Program-made: the position numbers and the translations under genes
Notes under the pieces: generated by a model
What the model was told of the DNA's origin: nothing
What the model saw: the letters and a program-made list of their open reading frames with translations, nothing else
The model's database searches: none
Source: Cellulomonas sp.
GTDB lineage: Bacteria > Actinomycetota > Actinomycetes > Actinomycetales > Cellulomonadaceae
Length of the DNA: 42,951 nt
Assembly (NCBI GenBank): GCA_012927595.1
Contig: JABBOW010000109.1
Location: forward strand, 1-42,951
Direction of reading: 5' to 3'
Part shown: in pieces, positions 8,206 to 16,686 of the stretch
How positions within the stretch are numbered: position 1 is the stretch's first letter
How the letters are laid out: every line of letters starts with the position of its first letter

Positions 8206-9261
8206 CTACCGGAGGGTGATGACGCGGTGCTCGCGCGACGACTCGCGCGCAGCAGCGAGCACCTCGGCGGGCCGCACTGCGTCCCACGGGTCGACCGGCA
8301 CCGGCCCTCCGATGGTGAGCCAGCGGACGACCGCGCGATAGAAGTCGGTGGGGGCACCGGCCGCGCGCGGGACGGCGACGCGCTCGGACCCACGCACGAT
8401 CCACCCCTCGTGCGTCTGGTGGACGCGGTCGTGCTTGGCATGGGGGATGTCGTCCAGAACCGAAAATGGCGTCGGCTCGGACTCGAACGTCGTCACGAGA
8501 TAGGCGCCCGCATCGCCCAGAACCCGGGTGCGCGGACCGGGCGCCCCGACCAGGGCGCCGGCCTGCAGGTGGCTGTGCACCTGGACCCCGTTCTGCCCCG
8601 CGGCGTGCTGCAGGGCGAGGAACACGTCGTCGTCGACCGGCGTCGTGAGCGATCGCAGCTCGGCGTAGACGGAGACGACCGGGCCGAACAGCTGGACGGC
8701 CGAGTCGACGAGGTGCGAGCCGAGGTCGAGCAGCAGGCCGCCTGCGGCGACGTCGAGCTCCTTCCACCGATGCTGCGGGACGGGACGCCACCTCTCCCAG
8801 CGCCGCTCGAAGGTGTGCACGTTGCCCAGCTCGCCCGAGTCGAGAACCCGGCGGAGCGTGAGCTGTTCGGCGTCCCACCGCCGGTTCTGGAAGACGGTCA
8901 GGCGGCCGCTGTGCGCCTCAGCCGTCCGAGCGAGTGCTCGAGCGTCGTGGGTCGTCGTCGCGATCGGCTTGTCGACGACCACGGGCAGCCGCGCCGCGAG
9001 CGCAGCGTTGACGTTGGCCATGTGCGAGCCTGTCGGGCTAGCGACGACGACGAAGTCGAGCTCGGCGGCGCGCGTCAGCATGGTCGCGAGGTCCGGGTCG
9101 ATGACGACGCCGGGCCAGTCGGCCCGCGCGGCGGCGACACGGACAGGGTCTCGCTCGACGACGTGAGTGACCCGCTGACCGACCTCGCGCAGCAGAGGTG
9201 CATGCTGACCGCGTCCCGACGTCCCGTACCCGACCAGCCCGACACGCAACGAGTCGCTCAT
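8206..9261 (-). CDS. Gfo/Idh/MocA family NAD(P)-dependent oxidoreductase
   Basis: A 351-residue protein with an N-terminal Rossmann domain (RVGLVGYGTSGRGQHAPLL) and a C-terminal alpha/beta domain of the glucose-fructose oxidoreductase / inositol dehydrogenase family. VVVASPTGSHMANV and LPVVVDKPIATT correspond to the conserved nucleotide-binding and EKP motifs, here DKP with the catalytic-region lysine kept. Members oxidise or epimerise sugars and cyclitols; the substrate here is not predictable. The ATG at 9261 is chosen; an ATG at 9273 would add four residues. It lies 22 bp before the kinase homologue on the same strand and may be cotranscribed with it. Confidence 0.9.
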   Translation of the reverse strand: MSDSLRVGLVGYGTSGRGQHAPLLREVGQRVTHVVERDPVRVAAARADWPGVVIDPDLATMLTRAAELDFVVVASPTGSHMANVNAALAARLPVVVDKPIATTTHDARALARTAEAHSGRLTVFQNRRWDAEQLTLRRVLDSGELGNVHTFERRWERWRPVPQHRWKELDVAAGGLLLDLGSHLVDSAVQLFGPVVSVYAELRSLTTPVDDDVFLALQHAAGQNGVQVHSHLQAGALVGAPGPRTRVLGDAGAYLVTTFESEPTPFSVLDDIPHAKHDRVHQTHEGWIVRGSERVAVPRAAGAPTDFYRAVVRWLTIGGPVPVDPWDAVRPAEVLAAARESSREHRVITLR

Positions 9262-9323
9262 GTCTTTCACCATAGGACCGTTGGCTCACGACCGTCAGGT
9301 GAGGAGCCGCCGGTGTCGGCTGG

Positions 9324-11600
9324 TCACCCCTTCGGACGAGCGAGGATGCTCGGCCACCACGTGCGTCGACCGATGTCGTGCACGAGCGCAGGCACGAGCA
9401 GGCTGCGCACGATCAGCGTATCGATCAGCACACCGAACGACACGATGAACGCGAGCTGCGCGAGAAAGAGCAGCGGGATGACGCCGAGAGCGGCGAACGT
9501 CGCCGCGAGGACGACGCCGGCCGAGGTGATGACCCCTCCTGTCACAGCCAGGCCGCGCAGCACCCCCTCTCGAGTGTCGACGCGCAGGCTCTCCTCGCGG
9601 ACTCGCGTCATCAGGAAGATCGAGTAGTCCACCCCGAGCGCGATCAGGAAAGTGAACGCGAACAGCGGCACGGACGGGTCGGCGCCCGGGAACCCGAACA
9701 CGTGGTTGAACGCGACCGCCGAGACCCCGAGCGCTGCCGCGAAGGACAGGACGTTCGCGGCCATGAGGAGGACAGCCGCGACGACCGACCGGAGGAGCAG
9801 CATGAGGATGACGAGGATCACCGAGAGCACGACGGGGACGATCACCCGCAGGTCCCGGGTGCCGGACACCTGGGTGTCGAGCGACTGCGCCGCAGCGCCG
9901 CCGACAAGGGCGTCCGGAGACGCCGCGTGGACGGCGACCCGGAGCGCCACGATCGTGTGCACCGCCTCCTGCGTGTCGGCCCCCGACGTGGTGGCGACGT
10001 CGATCCGGACCCGCCCGTCGACGACCTTGGGCGGCGACTGCCCCCCCGTCGTGGAGCCGGCGGGCGCACCTGCGCCCCCGATACCTGTGTACGGGGTCAC
10101 CGTGTCGACACCAGGGACCGCCGCTGCGGCCGCGGCGACCGCGGCGAGATCGGCCGCGGGCGCGATCACGATCGCGGGCTGGACTGTCCCGGCGGCGAAG
10201 TGGTCCGCCAGCACCCGCTCGCCGCTGACCGCGTCGACGTCGGTCAGAAAGACAGCGGTCTGGCTGGTCCCGCTCGCCTGGAGTGTCGGGAGGAACGCCG
10301 CGCCCGCGACGAGGACGAGCGCGGTGACGAGCCACACAGGCCGTGCGTGGGCTCCGACGAACCGGGCGATGCGCCCCCACACCCCGGTCAGGACGTCGGC
10401 TGTGGGCCGGGCGATCGCGCCGACGGACCCGGTCTGCGACACGTCGTCGATGACCCGCGGGCGGCGCGGCCAGAACAGGGCGCGCGACCGGCGTCCGAGG
10501 ACGAGGAGCAGAGCCGGTAGGAACGTCATCGAGGCGAGGAACGCCGAGAGGATAGCGATCGCGCCGACGGGTCCGAGGCTCCGGTTCGACGCGAGGTCGG
10601 AGAGCGTCAGGCACAGCAGACCCGCGATCACGGTGCCCGCACTCGCGGCGATGGGCGCGATCGAGGCGCGCATGGCGCGTGCCAACGCTGTGTGCGGGCT
10701 CTGGGTGTGATGCAGCTCTTCGCGGTAGCGCGCGACGAGCAGGAGCGCGTAGTCGACCGAGGCGCCGACGACGAGGATCGACATGATCCCCTGCGCCTGC
10801 CCGTTGAGGGTCAGCAGGCCCGAGTCGGCGAGGTGGTAGACCGCGAGCGCCGCGGCGCAGAGCGCGAACACGGCCGAGAAGATCACCATGAACGGCAGGA
10901 ACGGCGAGCGGTACACGACGACGAGGATGAGCAGCACCGCGCCGAGCGCGACGAGCAGGAGGACGCTGTCGATCCCTCCGAACGCGTTGACGAGGTCGGC
11001 GACGAAGCCCCCCGGACCGGTCACCCAGGCCTGCAGGCCCACGCTGCCCGCGCCGGTGGCGGTGGCTCCGAGCCGGCTGTCGAGCGTGTCGCGCAGACCC
11101 TGGACGACAGCGCCTGTCACACCCTTCTGGTTCGCGAGTACCCCGCCCGCCCGCGCGCCGTCGAGGGACAAGGGGACGAGCAGCGCCTTGCCGTCCTGCG
11201 ACGGGACCACCACGGCGGGCCCGATGAGGACCTCGGCGAGGGTTCCGGGGTCGCCGGCGGCAGCGTCGACGCCCGGGATCGCCGTGTTCCCGATCTCGGC
11301 GGCGAGTCCCTGCACCGCGGCGAGCTGTGCGGGCGTGACCGGGGTACCGTCCTTCGGCTGGAGCACGACGAGTACCGGCAGCGTCTCGACGTCGACGAAG
11401 CCCGTGCTGGCGGTTCCGGCCTGGGCCGACTCGGCCGATGCCGGCAGGAAGGCGGCGGCATCGTTGGTCTGGACCTGGGACAGCTTGCCCTGCGCCATGC
11501 CGCCGAGCCCGCCGACGACCATCCAGGCGAGCAGGACGGCGGCGACGACGACGACGCGCAACCCTGGATGACGAGATTTACTCAGCATGCTGAGTATCAT
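9324..11600 (-). CDS. MMPL/RND family membrane transporter
   Basis: About 758 residues with the MMPL architecture: an N-terminal membrane helix (RVVVVAAVLLAWMVVGGL), a large extracytoplasmic loop, a first group of five or six helices containing GASVDYALLLVARYREEL, then a second loop and a second helical group with FLIALGVDYSIFLMTRVREE. The duplicated GxxxDY(A/S) motif in the membrane is the proton-relay signature of RND-type pumps. Such proteins export lipids, siderophores or drugs; the cargo here is unknown. ATG at 11600 has GAGG 3 bp upstream; ATG at 11588 is an alternative inside the palindrome. A divergent MarR gene next door suggests inducible, possibly drug-responsive expression. Confidence 0.92.
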   Translation of the reverse strand: MILSMLSKSRHPGLRVVVVAAVLLAWMVVGGLGGMAQGKLSQVQTNDAAAFLPASAESAQAGTASTGFVDVETLPVLVVLQPKDGTPVTPAQLAAVQGLAAEIGNTAIPGVDAAAGDPGTLAEVLIGPAVVVPSQDGKALLVPLSLDGARAGGVLANQKGVTGAVVQGLRDTLDSRLGATATGAGSVGLQAWVTGPGGFVADLVNAFGGIDSVLLLVALGAVLLILVVVYRSPFLPFMVIFSAVFALCAAALAVYHLADSGLLTLNGQAQGIMSILVVGASVDYALLLVARYREELHHTQSPHTALARAMRASIAPIAASAGTVIAGLLCLTLSDLASNRSLGPVGAIAILSAFLASMTFLPALLLVLGRRSRALFWPRRPRVIDDVSQTGSVGAIARPTADVLTGVWGRIARFVGAHARPVWLVTALVLVAGAAFLPTLQASGTSQTAVFLTDVDAVSGERVLADHFAAGTVQPAIVIAPAADLAAVAAAAAAVPGVDTVTPYTGIGGAGAPAGSTTGGQSPPKVVDGRVRIDVATTSGADTQEAVHTIVALRVAVHAASPDALVGGAAAQSLDTQVSGTRDLRVIVPVVLSVILVILMLLLRSVVAAVLLMAANVLSFAAALGVSAVAFNHVFGFPGADPSVPLFAFTFLIALGVDYSIFLMTRVREESLRVDTREGVLRGLAVTGGVITSAGVVLAATFAALGVIPLLFLAQLAFIVSFGVLIDTLIVRSLLVPALVHDIGRRTWWPSILARPKG
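11579..11596. promoter_or_regulatory. Perfect 18-bp palindrome, probable MarR operator
   Basis: TACTCAGCATGCTGAGTA is fully self-complementary. It lies between the divergent MMPL and MarR genes and covers the first codons of the transporter, including the in-frame ATG at 11588. MarR proteins bind 16-20 bp palindromes of this kind and often autoregulate. Assignment to this MarR is inferred from position. Confidence 0.72.
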
Positions 11601-11614
11601 GGGCCTCGGCAGGA

Positions 11615-12184
11615 GTGCACGCAAACGAGAGGCGGTGGGAGGGCTTGGCTACCGAGATGCCCTGGCCGCCTGAACGGCCCGCCCCGGCGCGCGTGACGTC
11701 GACCGATCCCGCCGACTGGCCGGTCGGTCGCCTGCTCTCCGCCGCTGCCCGGCGAGTCGAGCGCGAGTGGAATGCCCATCTGGCCACCTGGGACCTCAAC
11801 CACGCGAGCATGCCGGTGCTGCTCTATCTCCTGCAGCGCCCGCGCTCGCAGCGTGAGCTCGCGAGCGCGAGCGGCGTCACCGAGCAGACGATGAGCCGGA
11901 TCCTGGCTCGCATGGAGCGCACCGGCTACGTCACGCGCGCGCCCGACGAGAACGATCACCGCAAGTACGTCATCACCATCGCTGAGCTGGGGCGTTCCGT
12001 CGCGATGCTCGCCGCCGACCCGCGCCCCGCCGAGGCCATGACCACCCGTGGTCTCACCCCCGACCAGGTCGACGAGCTGCGGGTCCTCCTCGCCATCGTC
12101 GCCGCTCCGCACGTCGAAGCATCGGCGAGCTCGCCCCACGCGCTGGCCCCGGCCCGCGACGAGCCCGACGAGGCCGCGGGTTAG
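11615..12184 (+). CDS. MarR family transcriptional regulator
   Basis: Up to 189 residues. The winged helix-turn-helix core runs from about residue 35 to 150: helices from WPVGRLLSAAARRVEREW, then QRELASASGVTEQTMSRILARMERTGYVTRA as the recognition HTH and DENDHRKYVITIAELG as the wing. MarR dimers repress neighbouring transporter or stress genes and release DNA on binding small phenolic or lipophilic ligands. The start is uncertain: GTG at 11615 gives the longest form, while TTG 11645 and ATG 11657 are in frame downstream and lie closer to a GGGAGGG sequence. The C-terminal tail is Ala/Pro/Glu rich. It is divergent from the MMPL pump it probably controls. Confidence 0.88.
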   Translation: MHANERRWEGLATEMPWPPERPAPARVTSTDPADWPVGRLLSAAARRVEREWNAHLATWDLNHASMPVLLYLLQRPRSQRELASASGVTEQTMSRILARMERTGYVTRAPDENDHRKYVITIAELGRSVAMLAADPRPAEAMTTRGLTPDQVDELRVLLAIVAAPHVEASASSPHALAPARDEPDEAAG

Positions 12185-12193
12185 CCTGACGCC

Positions 12194-12889
12194 ATGGAGT
12201 TCGTCGAGCTCGACCCCGGGACCCGCCGGGTGGCGTACCAACCGACCTGGGACCTGCAGCGCGAGGTGCATGCTCAGGTCGTCTCCGGTCAGCGCAAAGA
12301 CACGATCCTGCTGTGCGAGCACGAGAGCGTGTACACCGCGGGACGCCGGACAGCGTCGTGGGACCGCCCCGTCGACGGCACACCCGTCATCGATGTGGAT
12401 CGCGGCGGCCGGATCACATGGCACGGACCCGGTCAGCTCGTCGGCTACCCCATCGTCAGGCTCGCGAGCCCGATCGACGTCGTGCGCTACGTGCGGGCGC
12501 TCGAGGAGGCCCTCATCCGGGTGTGCGCTGATCTCGGTCTGGTCGCGGTGCGCGTCGACGGCCGCAGCGGGGTCTGGTTCCCCGCGGACGACCCGTACCT
12601 GCCCGGGGCCAGGCGCGACCGCAAGGTCGCGGCGATCGGTGTCCGGGTTGCTCGTGGCGTGACCATGCACGGCTTCGCACTGAACTGCGACCCCGACCTC
12701 TCCGACTTCGACCGCATCGTGCCGTGCGGCATCTCAGACGCGGATGTGACGTCACTCTCGCTCGAGGCCGGTCGTCACGTCACGATGGAGGAGGCGCTCC
12801 CCCTCGTGCGCAGCCGTCTCCCGGTGGCGCTCGCCACAGTGACCGCTGCGGGCATGTCCGAGGTGCCGACCTCCGCCGTCCCAGCCTGA
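12194..12889 (+). CDS. lipB: Octanoyl-[ACP]:protein N-octanoyltransferase
   Basis: A 231-residue LipB. It transfers octanoate from acyl carrier protein to the target lysine of lipoyl domains, the first step of lipoate assembly. Conserved blocks are [11 protein letters not shown], the [18 protein letters not shown] substrate loop, catalytic Lys144 in RKVAAIGV, and catalytic Cys178 in IVPCGI. Length and start (ATG at 12194) match the family. It follows the marR gene by only 9 bp, so it may be partly cotranscribed with it. Its product feeds LipA, encoded about 700 bp further on, and the E2 encoded at 3683. Confidence 0.95.
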   Translation: MEFVELDPGTRRVAYQPTWDLQREVHAQVVSGQRKDTILLCEHESVYTAGRRTASWDRPVDGTPVIDVDRGGRITWHGPGQLVGYPIVRLASPIDVVRYVRALEEALIRVCADLGLVAVRVDGRSGVWFPADDPYLPGARRDRKVAAIGVRVARGVTMHGFALNCDPDLSDFDRIVPCGISDADVTSLSLEAGRHVTMEEALPLVRSRLPVALATVTAAGMSEVPTSAVPA

Positions 12890-12945
12890 GTCTCAACGCG
12901 CCGCAGCGCCTGCTTCGGCACTCGAATCCGCAGCGCCCCGCACTG

Positions 12946-13449
12946 TCAGCGGCGCGGCGGCCGCCCGGCGAGCTGATCCACGATCGATGTCGACCAGGAC
13001 CGCACGTAGTCCATGTCACGGAAGTCGCCCTGCTCGGCGTCGATCATCGCGACGAGTGCACGCTCGGCCAGCCCGAGCTTCTGGCGGTCGAGGCGTCCCG
13101 CGAAGCAGCGCGGCGGCTTCGCGCCGGTCCGCGTCGCGACTGTGGCCACATCATCGGGCTGGCTCGGCGGCACGAGCGGGTCGCCCACGGGGCCGGACCA
13201 GAACAGCCAGACAGGTCTCGCCGCGAGCTGACCCGCCTCGCGGTCGACGAGCTCGCGCAGCGCTGCCGCGAGCCGCCCCACGTACACCGACGAGCCGAGC
13301 ACGACTGCCTCGTAGGTCTCGACGGTCCGGACCTCGTCGGGATCGAGCTCGTCGACCTCGTGGCCCGCCTCACGCAGCACCTCGGCAACGACCTCGCCGA
13401 TCTCGCGTGTTGCGCCATGGCGTGACGCCACCGTGACCAGGATCCGCAT
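12946..13449 (-). CDS. Flavodoxin-domain protein (HemG-like)
   Basis: A 167-residue flavodoxin-fold protein. The N-terminal FMN phosphate loop is [25 protein letters not shown], and the second FMN-contact region is [23 protein letters not shown]. This resembles the flavodoxin / protoporphyrinogen IX dehydrogenase (HemG) group, but in actinobacteria such proteins are rarely shown to act in haem synthesis, so no gene name is given. The ATG at 13449 is preceded by GGAGG at 13455-13459, a clear ribosome site. It lies between lipB and lipA on the opposite strand. Confidence 0.88.
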   Translation of the reverse strand: MRILVTVASRHGATREIGEVVAEVLREAGHEVDELDPDEVRTVETYEAVVLGSSVYVGRLAAALRELVDREAGQLAARPVWLFWSGPVGDPLVPPSQPDDVATVATRTGAKPPRCFAGRLDRQKLGLAERALVAMIDAEQGDFRDMDYVRSWSTSIVDQLAGRPPRR

Positions 13450-13599
13450 GTCGAACCTCCTCGGGGCGCGCGCGAGGGGAGCTGCCCTGTGCTCCGTCTC
13501 GCCATGCTGCCCCGCGACCTGGGCAAACGCCTGGGCCGGAGGTCCCCTTGCGCAAGCTGCCCGGACGTGCGGGTCGCACGTTCGCGTAGGGTGAGGAAT

Positions 13600-14601
13600 G
13601 TGACGATCGCTCCTGAGGGCCGCCGGATGCTCCGAGTCGAGGCCCGCAACGCCGAGACCCCCATCGAGAAGAAGCCCGCGTGGATCAAGACCCGGGCGAC
13701 CATGGGGCCTGAGTACTCCGAGCTCAAAGGGCTGGTGCACCGCGAAGGGCTGCACACGGTGTGCGAGGAGGCAGGCTGCCCCAACATCTTCGAGTGCTGG
13801 GAGGACCGCGAGGCGACGTTCCTCATCGGCGGCGACCAGTGCACGCGCCGGTGCGACTTCTGCCAGATCGACACGGGACGTCCCGCGGACTTCGATGCCG
13901 ACGAGCCACGCCGGGTCGCCGAGTCGGTCCAGGCGATGGGCCTGAAGTACGCGACAGTCACGGGGGTCGCTCGCGACGACCTGGCCGACGGCGGCGCCTG
14001 GCTGTATGCCGAGACCGTGCGGCGGATCCACGCGCTCAATGCCGGAACCGGTGTCGAGCTACTCATCCCAGACTTCAACGCGGTCCCCGCGCTGCTCGAC
14101 GAGGTCTTCAGCTCGCGCCCTGAGGTCCTCGGTCACAACCTGGAAACCGTGCCGCGGATCTTCAAGCAGATCCGGCCCGGCTTCCGCTACGACCGTTCGC
14201 TGTCAGTGCTGGCGGCCGCACGCGCGGCGGGACTCGTCACGAAGTCCAACCTCATCCTCGGGATGGGCGAGACGAACGACGAGGTGGTCGAGGCGCTTGC
14301 CGCGCTGCACGACGCCGGCTGCGACCTGCTGACCATCACGCAGTACCTGCGCCCGTCCGTCCGTCACCACCCCGTCGACCGCTGGGTCAGGCCTGAAGAG
14401 TTCGTCGAGCTGTCCCAGGTGGCGGAGCGCATCGGGTTCCTCGGCGTGATGGCCGGGCCACTCGTCCGCTCGTCGTACCGCGCCGGTCGACTGTGGGGTC
14501 AGGCGATGGCCCGCCGCGGCGAGAAGATCCCGGCGGACCTCGCACATCTCGGCGAGCCCCGGAGCTCACGTCAGGAGGCGTCGAGCCTCCTCGCGAGGTA
14601 G
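13600..14601 (+). CDS. lipA: Lipoyl synthase
   Basis: A 333-residue radical-SAM enzyme that inserts two sulfurs into protein-bound octanoyl groups. The auxiliary cluster cysteines are C55, C60 and C66 ([12 protein letters not shown]). The radical-SAM cluster cysteines are C81, C85 and C88 (CTRRCDFC). The C-terminal [11 protein letters not shown] provides the conserved serine ligand of the auxiliary cluster. I chose the GTG at 13600 because the N-terminal [16 protein letters not shown] is conserved in actinobacterial LipA as I recall it; an ATG at 13627 is the alternative. It probably works with LipB upstream and is followed by the DUF4191 gene after 37 bp. Confidence 0.95.
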   Translation: MTIAPEGRRMLRVEARNAETPIEKKPAWIKTRATMGPEYSELKGLVHREGLHTVCEEAGCPNIFECWEDREATFLIGGDQCTRRCDFCQIDTGRPADFDADEPRRVAESVQAMGLKYATVTGVARDDLADGGAWLYAETVRRIHALNAGTGVELLIPDFNAVPALLDEVFSSRPEVLGHNLETVPRIFKQIRPGFRYDRSLSVLAAARAAGLVTKSNLILGMGETNDEVVEALAALHDAGCDLLTITQYLRPSVRHHPVDRWVRPEEFVELSQVAERIGFLGVMAGPLVRSSYRAGRLWGQAMARRGEKIPADLAHLGEPRSSRQEASSLLAR

Positions 14602-14638
14602 ACGCGACGACTCTCCACGATCGGTAGACTTCCGGCTC

Positions 14639-15355
14639 ATGGCCCGTCAGAGCACTCCCTCCCCCGCCTCGCCACCCAAGGTGAAGAAGACCCGGTGGTA
14701 CCACCAGGTGTGGCAGGCGTACACCATGACCCGCAAGACGGACCCGGCGGTCACGTGGTACGTGCTCGGCTCCATCGTCGGGGTCCTGGCGGTCGGGCTC
14801 ATCATCGGCCTGATCATCGACCGGTGGCTGTACATGCTGCTGCTCAGCCTCCCGTTCGCGGTGCTGGCGGGCATGTTCATCCTCGCGCGCCGGGCCGAGA
14901 CAGCTGCCTACGCGCAGATCGAGGGACAGCCGGGCGCAGCCCGTGCCGCCCTCGGCACGATCCGGCGCGGCTGGACGTTCGCCGAGGAGCCGGTCGCGGT
15001 CGAACCCCGCACCCAGGACCTCGTGTTCCGCGGCGTCGGCCGCGCGGGCGTCGTGCTCGTCAGCGAGGGCCCGCCGAACCGCATCGGGAAGCTGCTCGAG
15101 TCCGAGCGCAAGCGCACCGCACGTGTCGTGTCCGGGGCGCCGATCACGATCATCCAGGCGGGCGACGGCGAGGGCCAGGTAGCGCTGCGCAAGCTCCCGC
15201 GCGCCGTCCAGCGGCTCAAGCCGACACTGACCAAGCAGGAGGTCGCCGAGGTCAGCAAGCGGCTCACCGCGCTCGGTGCCATCCGACTTCCGGTCCCCAA
15301 GGGTGTCGACCCCATGCGCGCGCGCCCGGACCGCAAGGGCATGCGCGGCCGCTGA
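14639..15355 (+). CDS. DUF4191 family membrane protein
   Basis: A 238-residue protein of the actinobacterial DUF4191 family. A basic N-terminus (KVKKTRWYHQVWQAYTMTRKTDP) is followed by two adjacent membrane helices, WYVLGSIVGVLAVGLIIGLII and YMLLLSLPFAVLAGMFILA, and a cytoplasmic domain from about residue 85 containing AARAALGTIRRGWTFAEEPVAV and VFRGVGRAGVVLVSEGP. The function is unknown. In other actinobacteria it commonly sits between lipA and glnA, as it does here. The C-terminal tail is basic. The ATG at 14639 directly precedes the recognisable N-terminus. Confidence 0.88.
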   Translation: MARQSTPSPASPPKVKKTRWYHQVWQAYTMTRKTDPAVTWYVLGSIVGVLAVGLIIGLIIDRWLYMLLLSLPFAVLAGMFILARRAETAAYAQIEGQPGAARAALGTIRRGWTFAEEPVAVEPRTQDLVFRGVGRAGVVLVSEGPPNRIGKLLESERKRTARVVSGAPITIIQAGDGEGQVALRKLPRAVQRLKPTLTKQEVAEVSKRLTALGAIRLPVPKGVDPMRARPDRKGMRGR

Positions 15356-15392
15356 CGGTCCGACACCGTCGGACTCGATCGAGCTGCGCCCC

Positions 15393-16004
15393 ATGGCGAC
15401 CGGAGCGCAATCGTCCTGGAACCACAACACGCACTTCCACCCGTTCGTGCTGCACGGACTCCGGAACGGCGCCACGGCACTCGATGTCGGTTGCGGCGAG
15501 GGGCTGCTGACCCGCCGCATGCTCGCCGCAGGCGCCTGCCATGTCACGGGCCTCGACGCCTGCGCGCCGATGGTCGAGCTGGCGCGACAGCTCGCCGTCG
15601 GTGAGCCCAGATCGGGTGACCTCGACTACGTCGTTGCCGACGTCCTCGACGCGACGCAGGTGGGCGCCTTCGACCTCGTCGTCTGTGTAGCGACGCTGCA
15701 CCACCTCGGTGTCGACCGTGGCCTCGAGCGCCTGCGTGAGCTCACCGCCCCGGGTGGACGTCTCGTCGTCGTAGGCCTGGCTCGTCCCTCGACCCCGCTC
15801 GACCGGGCGCTGGGCGCCTGGAGCATCCCGGTCAATCATCTCGCGACGGCCGCCCGGGGCTACTGGGAGCATCCCGCGCCCCTCTGCGAACCCGCCGAGA
15901 CCTACGACGACGTGCGAGCCGCGGCGGCCCGCACCCTGCCCGGGAGCACGTTCCGATCGCGGCTCTACTGGCGTTACACGATCGAGTGGTGGGCGCCTGC
16001 CTGA
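15393..16004 (+). CDS. Class I SAM-dependent methyltransferase
   Basis: A 203-residue methyltransferase of the Methyltransf_11/25 type. Motif I is ALDVGCGEGLLTRRM, the acidic motif II is VTGLDACAPMVELAR, the motif III region is DYVVADVLDA, and FDLVVCVATLHHL is the post-motif strand. The substrate is unknown. The C-terminus (YWRYTIEWWAP) is common in a small family of actinobacterial methyltransferases. The ATG at 15393 is supported by the homology start (SWNHNTHFHPFVL). It follows DUF4191 by 37 bp and converges on the RDD gene. Confidence 0.85.
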   Translation: MATGAQSSWNHNTHFHPFVLHGLRNGATALDVGCGEGLLTRRMLAAGACHVTGLDACAPMVELARQLAVGEPRSGDLDYVVADVLDATQVGAFDLVVCVATLHHLGVDRGLERLRELTAPGGRLVVVGLARPSTPLDRALGAWSIPVNHLATAARGYWEHPAPLCEPAETYDDVRAAAARTLPGSTFRSRLYWRYTIEWWAPA

Positions 16005-16014
16005 CGCCGTCCCG

Positions 16015-16494
16015 CTATCGGCGGACGATCACGGTGCCCGCGAGACGGTCGTGCATGCCCCGACCGTCCGCGTCCCACACCACAGCAGGGATCACGAGAC
16101 ACAGGAGCACCGTGCGGACCAAGCCCGCGAGCAGACCGGGCGGCCCGGCAGGCTCGGCCGGCCACGTCTCGGCGACCGCGCGGGCAACCCGGACGACGTG
16201 CAGGCCGAGCAGCCGATGGCCGAGGGTCGTCCCGAGTGTGCCCACGAGCACGACGTTCTCGATCGCGAAGACCCCCAGGGTTGCCATCGCGTCACCGTGG
16301 AAGAACGCCGCGGAGATCGCGAGGCATGCGGCCCAGTCGACGACCAGTGCGAACAATCGCCGGCCGAGCGGCGCAAGCGCCCCGGACCCGGCCGCCGGGC
16401 GGCCGAGACGTGAGCCGTACGGCGCGCCGCTCTCGCCCGAAGCACCCGTCGGGGAACCCTTGAGCCAGCCACCCATGCTCGCGCGCATCTCCAC
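16015..16494 (-). CDS. RDD family membrane protein
   Basis: A 159-residue membrane protein. The first RDD-signature segment is GRRLFALVVDWAACLAISAAFF (Arg and Asp in the first helix). The next helical pair spans GVFAIENVVLVGTLGTTLGHRLLGLHVVRV, and a final helix is GLVRTVLLCLVIPAVVW followed by DGRGMHDRLAGTVIVRR. RDD proteins are widespread small membrane proteins, some acting as ion antiporters; no specific role is visible here. Starts at 16494 and 16476 (MGGWLKG) are both possible. It is convergent with the methyltransferase and divergent from glnA, about 190 bp away. Confidence 0.85.
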   Translation of the reverse strand: MEMRASMGGWLKGSPTGASGESGAPYGSRLGRPAAGSGALAPLGRRLFALVVDWAACLAISAAFFHGDAMATLGVFAIENVVLVGTLGTTLGHRLLGLHVVRVARAVAETWPAEPAGPPGLLAGLVRTVLLCLVIPAVVWDADGRGMHDRLAGTVIVRR

Positions 16495-16591
16495 ACCGCT
16501 ACCCTAACGAGCGAGAGCGGGTTCGCCCGGACCGGTCTCCTGGTCGATGAGCGCCTCCCGAACGACGGACCGTGACCCGGGAGCACGCGAC

Positions 16592-16629
16592 GTAACATCG
16601 CCGAAACATTCGGTACACGACCGGGAAAC
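16592..16629 (+). promoter_or_regulatory. GlnR-type operator upstream of glnA
   Basis: Four half-sites lie at a strict 11-bp period: GTAAC at 16592, GAAAC at 16603, TACAC at 16614 and GAAAC at 16625, each separated by six bases. This fits the actinobacterial GlnR consensus gTnAC-n6-GaAAC, present twice; only the first two bases of the third half-site deviate. It ends 58 bp before the glnA start codon, where GlnR controls glnA with nitrogen supply in Streptomyces and Mycobacterium. Confidence 0.82.
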
Positions 16630-16686
16630 CGTCCGGGCCTAGCCTCAAGGCGCCCGATCAGGGCACATCGAACCGAGGAGCAGCGG

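Noticed and set aside
12897..12956. Inverted repeat CGCGCCGC / GCGGCGCG between lipB and the flavodoxin-like gene
   Set aside because: The arms are 8 bp of pure GC with a 44-base loop and overlap the end of a gene; this is expected by chance at this GC content.
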